This document shows, one piece after another, positions 25,193 through 30,160 of a stretch of DNA of 30,160 nt. Each line of letters starts with the position of its first letter. Within the stretch, counting starts at the first letter, position 1. A program made the translations under genes and the position numbers. The DNA is from an uncultured Lachnospiraceae bacterium. Its GTDB lineage: Bacteria > Bacillota > Clostridia > Lachnospirales > Lachnospiraceae. The stretch is from the NCBI GenBank assembly GCA_910588565.1, contig CAJUPF010000039.1, positions 1 to 30,160 of the forward strand, given 5' to 3'. The notes below the pieces were generated by a model. The model saw only the letters and a program-made list of their open reading frames with translations. It did no database searches and was not told the DNA's origin.

Positions 25193-26137
25193 TCACTCTC
25201 TTTCCTTTTCAAATACCCGCAATTTCGCGCTTTTGGCTCTTGTATTCTCTTCTATTTCTTCTTTCGATGGCAAAACCGGTTTTCGTGTTATGCAGATTCC
25301 TTTTGATATTTTACCGCAGACACAGACTGGAAAATCCTTCGGACAGGTACATGGATTTTCATATGTCCTGAATCTGGTCTTTACAATCCGATCTTCTAAG
25401 GAATGAAATGTAATCACACAGAATCTGCCTCCCGCATTCAGCAGCTCCGTCATATGATCCAACGTATTCTCCAGCGCTTCCAGTTCACGGTTCAACTCGA
25501 TCCGTACCGCCTGAAACGTCCGCTTTGCAGGGTGGCCGCCCGTCGCCTGTACCTTCTTTGGGATAGCGCCCCGAATAATCTCTGTCAGTTCTCCGGCTGT
25601 AGTGATCCGCTTCTTTTCCCGCGCCGCCGCGATATGCTTTGCTATATTTTTCGCAAAGCGGTCTTCGCCATAATCACGGATGATCCGGAACAATTCTCTC
25701 TCACTGTATTCATTGATAATGTCTTCTGCTGTCTGCTTCTGCCGTTTGTCCATGCGCATATCAAGCGGCGCATGTTCCTCCCTGTAAGTAAATCCGCGCT
25801 CCGGCGTATCCAGCTGAAATGATGAAACTCCCAGATCCAGCAGAATCCCGTCCACCTGTTTTACGCCAAGACTGCGGAGCGCTTCTCCCATATTGCAATA
25901 ATTGTCATGGACAATCGTCACACGATCCCGATAAGGCTCTAAACGCCGGGAAGAAACATGGATAGCATCTGCGTCCTGATCCATTCCGATCAGCCTGCCG
26001 CCTTCTGTCAGCCGCTTTGCAATCTCTGTGGAATGTCCGGCCCCGCCAAGGGTTCCATCCACATAGATTCCGTCCGGCCTGATATGCAGATATTCAATTG
26101 CCTCCCGTAATAAAACGGATTTGTGGTTAAATTCCAT
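25193..26137 (-). CDS. rsmH: 16S rRNA (cytosine-1402-N4)-methyltransferase RsmH
   Basis: This SAM-dependent enzyme (314 residues, formerly MraW) methylates C1402 in the ribosomal P site. Signatures are NHKSVLLREAIEYL at the N terminus, the SAM-binding YVDGTLGGAGHS (25-36), LIGMDQDADAI, ILLDLGVSSFQLD, RGFTYREEHAPLDMRMD, AKRTFQAVRIELN and CVITFHSLEDRIVK. Four cysteines near the C terminus (NPCTCPKDFPVCVCGK) are typical of clostridial members. It lies 21 bases behind mraZ; only a weak purine-rich site precedes the ATG. This is the standard second gene of the dcw cluster. Confidence 0.97.
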   Translation of the reverse strand: MEFNHKSVLLREAIEYLHIRPDGIYVDGTLGGAGHSTEIAKRLTEGGRLIGMDQDADAIHVSSRRLEPYRDRVTIVHDNYCNMGEALRSLGVKQVDGILLDLGVSSFQLDTPERGFTYREEHAPLDMRMDKRQKQTAEDIINEYSERELFRIIRDYGEDRFAKNIAKHIAAAREKKRITTAGELTEIIRGAIPKKVQATGGHPAKRTFQAVRIELNRELEALENTLDHMTELLNAGGRFCVITFHSLEDRIVKTRFRTYENPCTCPKDFPVCVCGKISKGICITRKPVLPSKEEIEENTRAKSAKLRVFEKERE

Positions 26138-26158
26138 ATTTTTTCTTCTTTCTTCTGC

Positions 26159-26590
26159 CTAAATCCTCAATCCCAGCTCTGCCATATGTTCTGCAACTTC
26201 GTCCATATCATCGTATGTGTTCTCTGCCTGCCATCTCTCCCTGCTCCAGATTTCGACCCGGTTTAAAACACCTGCAACGACAACGTCTTTCTGCAGATCC
26301 GCATAGTCCCGCTGTACCTGGGGGATTAAAATCCTGCCCTGCTTGTCCAGTTCGCACCCGGCCGCGCCTGTAATAAAAAAACGGGAGAGCTTTCTTGCAT
26401 CCTTTGAAATCATCGGAAGATCGCGGAAGCTCTCTATTATTCTTGCCCATTCTTCATTTGGATACACACAAAGACAGCCGTCTAATCCCTTGGTCACAAC
26501 AAATTCCGTTCCCAGTAATTCCCGGAATTTAGATGGAATAATAAGCCTGCCCTTCGCATCAATTGTATGATTGTATTCTCCCATGAACAT
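26159..26590 (-). CDS. mraZ: Transcriptional regulator MraZ
   Basis: This AbrB-like DNA-binding protein (143 residues) usually represses its own dcw operon. Both conserved DxxxR motifs are present, DAKGR (11-15) and DKQGR (82-86), as expected for the two-repeat fold that assembles into rings. The ATG at 26590 gives MFMGEYNHTID, the family's usual N terminus, with AGGTG seven bases upstream. A GTG nine bases earlier is less likely. Directly upstream lie four ten-base-spaced TGG boxes that fit MraZ operators, so autoregulation is likely. Confidence 0.96.
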   Translation of the reverse strand: MFMGEYNHTIDAKGRLIIPSKFRELLGTEFVVTKGLDGCLCVYPNEEWARIIESFRDLPMISKDARKLSRFFITGAAGCELDKQGRILIPQVQRDYADLQKDVVVAGVLNRVEIWSRERWQAENTYDDMDEVAEHMAELGLRI

Positions 26591-26611
26591 AACGGACACC
26601 TACTTCATAGA

Positions 26612-26627
26612 AAAAGTTTAAACTTTT
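26612..26627. other. 16-bp perfect palindrome in the mraZ leader
   Basis: AAAAGTTTAAACTTTT is a perfect palindrome between the MraZ boxes and the mraZ ribosome binding site. It could be a protein-binding site or a short AU-rich RNA stem; nothing in the sequence decides which. Confidence 0.4.
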
Positions 26628-26630
26628 ATA

Positions 26631-26664
26631 CCACTTTAAACCATTTTCCTCCACTTCCCTCCAC
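26631..26664 (-). promoter_or_regulatory. MraZ operator: four TGG boxes at 10-bp spacing
   Basis: On the minus strand four boxes, GTGGAG, GTGGAG, ATGGTT and GTGGTA in transcription order (complements start at 26661, 26651, 26641 and 26631), recur exactly every ten bases. MraZ is known to bind repeated TGGG or AGTGG boxes at ten-base spacing. They lie just downstream of the promoter at 26675-26703, around and after the expected transcription start. Confidence 0.7.
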
Positions 26665-26674
26665 ATTACAAAAC

Positions 26675-26703
26675 ATTTTATATGAAACTGACCAAAATTG
26701 CAA
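26675..26703 (-). promoter_or_regulatory. Promoter of the dcw operon
   Basis: On the minus strand TTGCAA (26698-26703), 17 bases and TAAAAT (26675-26680) form a sigma-A-like promoter. It sits directly upstream of the MraZ boxes and directly downstream of the terminator of the Spo0E-like gene. Confidence 0.6.
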
Positions 26704-26710
26704 TACACGG

Positions 26711-26747
26711 AAAAAAAAAGAACATCATGCCATTTCAGGCTGATGTT
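26711..26747 (-). terminator. Intrinsic terminator behind the Spo0E-like gene
   Basis: AACATCA (complement arm at 26741-26747) and TGATGTT (complement at 26721-26727) form a stem of seven pairs extended by an inner GC pair or two. In the minus direction a run of nine T residues follows after one C. It separates the Spo0E-like gene from the dcw operon. Confidence 0.75.
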
Positions 26748-26802
26748 ACTCACAATTTCAATATATCTCACAAAATATCTGTCGTCTTTAAAAATTTTCT
26801 GA

Positions 26803-26994
26803 TTATTCTATCCATTCTAAATTTCGTGCGTCTATGCGGCTCTCCAATTCTATGTATTCCTCAATTAACTGATCTAACTTCCGGTTCGCACGAATAAATT
26901 CTTCATCCTGGATTTCATTGCCATCTTCGATCATCATGTTCACCAAGCTTCTCTGCAGCTCAATCTCTTCCTGTTTCTCCAGTAATTCTCTCAT
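26803..26994 (-). CDS. Spo0E-like small regulatory protein
   Basis: This 63-residue protein is predicted to be two helices joined by a short acidic loop. The second helix reads FIRANRKLDQLIEEYIELE. It matches the Spo0E-family pattern SxxLDxLIxxY, in which the SQELD-type motif carries the aspartate needed to dephosphorylate Spo0A~P; here the motif is ANRKLD, so the leading Ser is changed while Leu-Asp is kept. If active it would delay sporulation. GGAGAG lies about eight bases before the ATG. A promoter and a perfect 0A-box motif lie upstream, suggesting feedback from Spo0A. The family call is by pattern and length; a generic small helical protein is the alternative. Confidence 0.6.
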   Translation of the reverse strand: MRELLEKQEEIELQRSLVNMMIEDGNEIQDEEFIRANRKLDQLIEEYIELESRIDARNLEWIE

Positions 26995-27100
26995 ATGCTT
27001 CTCTCCAACTTTGTTTTATCAGTACAGCTGTCCATACGACATCTGCTACGGTAAAAGTCCTATTTTCTGCAATTTCTATTCTTTTTAGTTATCTATAGAC

Positions 27101-27165
27101 ATTTTAACCCTTCATTCATCAAAATGCAATTGTATAATGATAGCAAATTTCTTCCCTTTTCGACA
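27101..27165 (-). promoter_or_regulatory. Promoter with upstream 0A box for the Spo0E-like gene
   Basis: On the minus strand TTGCAT (27124-27129), 17 bases and TAAAAT (27101-27106) form a plausible promoter. TGTCGAA, an exact match to the Spo0A-binding core TGNCGAA, lies at 27159-27165, centred about 68 bases upstream of the expected start. The transcript would have a leader of about 100 bases. Confidence 0.5.
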
Positions 27166-27212
27166 CAATGTTACATTTTACGAGCTTTCCTTCTGTCTTA
27201 TGTCTTATCTTC

Positions 27213-27253
27213 AGGCTGCAGAATCCCCTTTTTTCCGGGAGATTCTGCAGCTT
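27213..27253. terminator. Strong GC-rich hairpin behind the DUF1540 gene
   Basis: GCTGCAGAATC and GATTCTGCAGC pair perfectly over 11 bases, with extra CC/GG pairs toward the loop. It lies about 20 bases past the DUF1540 stop. On the minus strand no T run follows; on the plus strand a short TTTT does. It may act as the 3' end of the DUF1540 transcript. Confidence 0.45.
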
Positions 27254-27269
27254 TTGTGCAGATCAGATA

Positions 27270-27590
27270 TTATTTACGGCAAAAAGAAATACATTCTGTA
27301 TCCTGGCACTGACAGGCTTGGCTGCCACGGATACCAATATAATCAGCCTGGCATTTGCAGTCTTCATTGTGGACACAGTTGCAGGCATGGCAGTCTACAT
27401 CCACATTAGCATCCGGCTTTAACACAGCATTTCTGGCCGAATCGCCTCTTCGTTCCCGGAAACTAGCACAGCAGGTTCCCTGCGCATTTGTTGCGCCTGT
27501 TCCTTCCACCATAATGTCGCCTTTACAGCATAATCTGTCATCATTGTAAAAACAATTTGTAGCTGAACATTGCAATTTTGTCATATCCAT
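27270..27590 (-). CDS. DUF1540 protein, cysteine-rich, two repeats
   Basis: This 106-residue protein has 15 cysteines arranged in two DUF1540-like modules. The first is LQCSATNCFYNDDRLCC with a later GTCC; the second is DCHACNCVHNEDCKC with ACQCQDTECISFC. The spacing suggests metal binding, probably zinc or iron, but no function is established for the family as far as I know. It is common in clostridia and has been linked to spores in some. GGAGG lies five bases before the ATG. The thrS terminator ends only a few bases upstream of this ribosome binding site, so it may depend on read-through or on a promoter within the terminator region that I could not identify. Confidence 0.85.
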   Translation of the reverse strand: MDMTKLQCSATNCFYNDDRLCCKGDIMVEGTGATNAQGTCCASFRERRGDSARNAVLKPDANVDVDCHACNCVHNEDCKCQADYIGIRGSQACQCQDTECISFCRK

Positions 27591-27606
27591 TCATTCCTCC
27601 TATACC

Positions 27607-27635
27607 AAAAATCCGGCCAGAAACATCTGACCGGA
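27607..27635 (-). terminator. Intrinsic terminator behind thrS
   Basis: TCCGGTCAGA and TCTGGCCGGA form a 10-bp stem (one G-U pair) with a four-base loop, followed in the minus direction by TTTTT. It lies about 35 bases beyond the thrS stop and immediately before the DUF1540 ribosome binding site. Confidence 0.85.
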
Positions 27636-27669
27636 CTTAGTATTTGAAGACTTTACAAAAAATATTCTG

Positions 27670-29679
27670 TTAATTATTCTCAGCGGGGACCTCTTCTTTA
27701 CGGATTTCTTTGGTATCAATTTCTTTTTTGATTGCCGAAATAAATTCTGCCAGCGGCTTGCTTCCCTCATCTCCGGCGAAACGGCTTCTGACCGCGACAG
27801 TTCCTTCTTCTTCCTCTTTCTGTCCGACAACGAGCATATAGGGAAGTTTATCCAGTCTTGCTTCACGAATTTTAAAGCCGATTTTTTCGGAACGGTTATC
27901 AACGGTGACATCGATATTCTGTCTGGCAAGTTCCGCCCTGACTTTTTCGGCATAGCTTTCATATTTTTCAGAAATCGGAAGCACACGTACCTGTTCCGGG
28001 CACAGCCAGGTCGGGAATTTCCCGGCATATTTTTCAATTAACCATGCCAGCGTCCGCTCATAACAGCCCAGGGATGTTCTGTGAATAATATAAGGACGTA
28101 CTTTTTCACCGTTTTTGTCAATAAAATACATATCAAACTGTTCTGCAAGCAGTGCGTCCCACTGGATTGTAATCATGGTATCGTCTTTGCCATAAACATT
28201 GCGTGCATTGATATCCACCTTTGGGCCATAGAATGCAGCTTCACCCACATCTTCTACAAAATCAATGTCCAGCTCCTTTAAAATATCACGCATATGCTGT
28301 TCTGTCTCTTCCCAGACTTCGGGCTCTCCTATATATTTTTCTCTGTTATCCGGGTCCCATCTGGAAAGGTGATACGTTACGTCTTCTTCTACGCCAAGTG
28401 TCTTAAGGCAGTATTTTGCCAGTGCAAGACAGCCTTTAAATTCCTCTACCATCTGATCCGGGCGGACAATCAGGTGCCCCTCGGAAATTGTAAACTGGCG
28501 CACACGGGTCAGGCCGTGCATTTCCCCGGAATCCTCCGCACGGAACAAAGTCGACGTCTCACCCATGCGGTAGGGCAGATCCCGGTAGGAATGCTGTTCA
28601 TTTTTATATACAAAATACTGGAACGGGCAGGTCATTGGACGGAGCGCGAAGGTTTCCTTTTTTTTGCCGGATGGCATAGAGGTATGCCCGGAGGGCGCTT
28701 CCTTATCTGTTTCTTCATCTCCCAGTACAAACATGCCGTCTTTATAGTGATCCCAGTGGCCGGACATTTTATACAGATCCGATTTGGCCATTAGCGGCGT
28801 CCGGGTGCGGACATAGCCCCACTCTTTCTCCTCTAAATCCTCAATCCAGCGCTGCAGTTTCATAATCATTTTCGTGCCTTTTGGAGTAAATAACGGCAGT
28901 CCCTGTCCAATTACTTCTACAGTGGTAAACAGTCCCATCTCACGGCCCAGCCGGTTATGATCCCTGCGCTTTGCATCTTCCAATTTTTCCAGATGTGCTT
29001 TTAAATCTTCTTTTTTATTAAATGCAGTTCCATAAATACGCTGCAGACGCGCTTTATCTGAATCGCCTCTCCAGTATGCCATAGAGGAAGAAATCAGTTT
29101 ATATGCCTTAATTCCTTTTGTGCTCATCAGATGAGGCCCCGCGCATAAATCCACAAATCCGCCCTGATCGTAGAAAGAAATCACCGCATCCTCCGGCAGT
29201 TCCTCAATCAGCTCAACCTTATACGGCTCCTCTTTCTCTTTCATAAACCGGATTGCCTCTTCTCTGGGAAGCGTAAACCGGGTAATTTCATGCCCTTCTT
29301 TCATGATTTTCTTCATCTCCGCTTCGATGTTATCGAGATCTTCCCTGGAAAATGGTTCCGCGTCAAAATCATAATAAAATCCGTCCGCAATTGCAGGCCC
29401 GATTGTTACCTTTGCATCTGGATACAGGCGTTTGACGGCTTCTGCCATAACATGGGCTGCCGTATGGCGGATTACCTTTAACCCTTCCTCATCGCCTGCC
29501 GTAATAATATTCAGTTGCGCGTCTTCGCTGATTTCAGTCCGCAAATCTACGATTTCGCCGTTTAATTCCCCGGCACAAGCCACTCTGGCCAACCCTTCAC
29601 TGATGTCTTTTGCGATTTCGTATACGGATTTTGCTTCGCTGTACTCTTTTACAGATCCGTCTTTTAACGTAATTTTCAT
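27670..29679 (-). CDS. thrS: Threonyl-tRNA synthetase
   Basis: This class II synthetase (669 residues) charges tRNA-Thr and edits Ser-tRNA-Thr. The N-terminal TGS domain (1-62) is followed by the editing domain with HTAAH (72-76) and its CAGPH partner. The catalytic core shows RPMTCPFQ (zinc cysteine; many ThrRS have RPMNCPGH), motif 2 FRAEDSGEMHGLTRVRQFT and motif 3 HRTSLGCYERTLAWLIE. The anticodon-binding domain (VRVLPISEKYESYAEKV onward) closes the protein. A hydrophilic insertion (about GDEETDKEAPSGHTSMPSGK) lies just before the zinc cysteine. AAAGGAG precedes the ATG. It is 29 bases behind the small membrane gene, and both lie downstream of a T-box leader, so expression should respond to uncharged tRNA-Thr. 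Confidence 0.96.
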   Translation of the reverse strand: MKITLKDGSVKEYSEAKSVYEIAKDISEGLARVACAGELNGEIVDLRTEISEDAQLNIITAGDEEGLKVIRHTAAHVMAEAVKRLYPDAKVTIGPAIADGFYYDFDAEPFSREDLDNIEAEMKKIMKEGHEITRFTLPREEAIRFMKEKEEPYKVELIEELPEDAVISFYDQGGFVDLCAGPHLMSTKGIKAYKLISSSMAYWRGDSDKARLQRIYGTAFNKKEDLKAHLEKLEDAKRRDHNRLGREMGLFTTVEVIGQGLPLFTPKGTKMIMKLQRWIEDLEEKEWGYVRTRTPLMAKSDLYKMSGHWDHYKDGMFVLGDEETDKEAPSGHTSMPSGKKKETFALRPMTCPFQYFVYKNEQHSYRDLPYRMGETSTLFRAEDSGEMHGLTRVRQFTISEGHLIVRPDQMVEEFKGCLALAKYCLKTLGVEEDVTYHLSRWDPDNREKYIGEPEVWEETEQHMRDILKELDIDFVEDVGEAAFYGPKVDINARNVYGKDDTMITIQWDALLAEQFDMYFIDKNGEKVRPYIIHRTSLGCYERTLAWLIEKYAGKFPTWLCPEQVRVLPISEKYESYAEKVRAELARQNIDVTVDNRSEKIGFKIREARLDKLPYMLVVGQKEEEEGTVAVRSRFAGDEGSKPLAEFISAIKKEIDTKEIRKEEVPAENN

Positions 29680-29708
29680 TGTTCTTCTCCTTTACTTCAA
29701 TTATTTTT

Positions 29709-29951
29709 TTATTTCTCTGCTTCCTCTTCCGGCAAACCATAGATATTACCATTGCCGCAGCCAATGTGCATATACTTTCTTGGGGAAATTAACATCCCAA
29801 GAATAATTCCTCCCAAAATGCCCGTAAGAACACTTAGCAGGAAATCCCGCCGTGTCATTGTGACATTCTGTGTTAACGTCTTCATGAGCTCCGCCAAATG
29901 GCATCGAGATACCCCCGAAGGGGATTCCTTCCAGTTTCGCATCTGTTTCAT
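29709..29951 (-). CDS. Small membrane protein (80 aa) between the T-box and thrS
   Basis: This 80-residue protein has a hydrophilic N-terminal half, one membrane helix (about 36-56, LLSVLTGILGGIILGMLIS) followed by PRK, and a short C-terminal tail with GCGNGN and acidic residues. The glycine-rich helix followed by SPRK resembles YtxH-type small membrane proteins, but the similarity is only to that pattern. The ATG at 29951 has GGAAGGAG four to five bases upstream. A later ATG at 29885 would give a 58-residue protein with a less ideal GGCGGAG. It sits 19 bases downstream of the T-box terminator and 29 bases upstream of thrS, so it should be cotranscribed under the same control. Function unknown. 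Confidence 0.7.
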   Translation of the reverse strand: MKQMRNWKESPSGVSRCHLAELMKTLTQNVTMTRRDFLLSVLTGILGGIILGMLISPRKYMHIGCGNGNIYGLPEEEAEK

Positions 29952-29970
29952 AGTCTCCTTCCTTTCATAT

Positions 29971-30160
29971 AAAAAAATCCCCGATACAGACAGCCTGTAT
30001 CAGGGACGATAGTATTACCGTGGTTCCACCCAGTTTTAATCTCCTGACAGCTCATCCGGTATGGAAGTATACAGCCATCCCGTTTTTATCAGGAAATCCT
30101 CGTAGTTGGCGATAACGGAGCCACCGGACCGGATTGGGGCCGCTTGGAGTTAGTTTTCAG
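29971..30160 (-). promoter_or_regulatory. T-box leader of thrS (5' part outside the window)
   Basis: In the minus direction the conserved T-box core GGGTGGAACCACGG (complement at 30018-30031) is followed by a terminator. Its stem CCCTGATACAG / CTGTATCGGGG has arms at 29995-30005 and 29979-29989, with seven T residues after it (29971-29977). Further upstream CCGTTATC and CTACGAGG fit the linker region of T-box RNAs. Stem I with the specifier codon is mostly or wholly beyond the window end, so threonine specificity is inferred from the downstream thrS. Uncharged tRNA would stabilise the antiterminator and let transcription continue into the small membrane gene and thrS. Confidence 0.88.

Noticed and set aside
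27000..27269. Small RNA or short gene between the Spo0E-like and DUF1540 genes
   Set aside because: Only a promoter, a 0A box and a hairpin are visible; the plus-strand frames there have no ribosome binding site.

Overview
The window looks like the chromosome of a spore-forming, low-to-mid G+C Clostridia, most likely a Lachnospiraceae-type gut anaerobe. This is judged from gene content and protein style: a division/cell-wall (dcw) cluster running straight into spoIIGA-sigE, a sigma-G gene, a Spo0E-like protein, a DUF1540 protein, T-box control of thrS, and strong AGGAGG-type ribosome binding sites with frequent GTG/TTG starts. No phage, insertion sequence, CRISPR array, rRNA or tRNA was seen. 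Nearly everything is housekeeping, and almost all genes are on the minus strand; the exceptions are a flippase, an AraC regulator and sigG.

Left part (1-10.9 kb): a UvrD-like helicase that stops before its last helicase motifs, gltX, alaS with a 41-residue membrane protein gene in front of it and a long palindrome-rich leader, a NifS-type cysteine desulfurase, a divergent SpoVB/MurJ-like flippase, metF, and a DapF-like epimerase in which both catalytic cysteine positions are changed. Middle (10.9-15.1 kb): an AraC-family regulator overlapping tail-to-tail with an unknown 104-residue gene, then sigG convergent to spoIIGA-sigE. The mother-cell sigma factor and its activating protease sit behind a promoter with an unusually wide 21-bp spacer, as in the Spo0A-activated spoIIG promoter of Bacillus.

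Right part (15.2-26.7 kb): the dcw operon in transcription order mraZ, rsmH, ftsL-like, two class B penicillin-binding proteins, mraY, murD, ftsW, ftsQ, ftsZ. It starts at a recognisable promoter followed by four 10-bp-spaced MraZ boxes and ends at a clear terminator behind ftsZ; ftsZ also has its own promoter. murC, murE, murF, murG and ftsA are not in the cluster. Upstream lie a Spo0E-like gene with a perfect 0A-box motif in front of it, a cysteine-rich DUF1540 gene, and thrS preceded by a T-box leader and an 80-residue membrane protein gene.

No wholly new multi-gene system was found. The best leads are the DapF-like protein without its catalytic cysteines, the structured alaS leader with its small membrane protein (paralleled by another small membrane protein at thrS), the opposite orientation of sigG, the KTA variant of the KTG motif in one penicillin-binding protein, and a dispersed palindromic repeat family.
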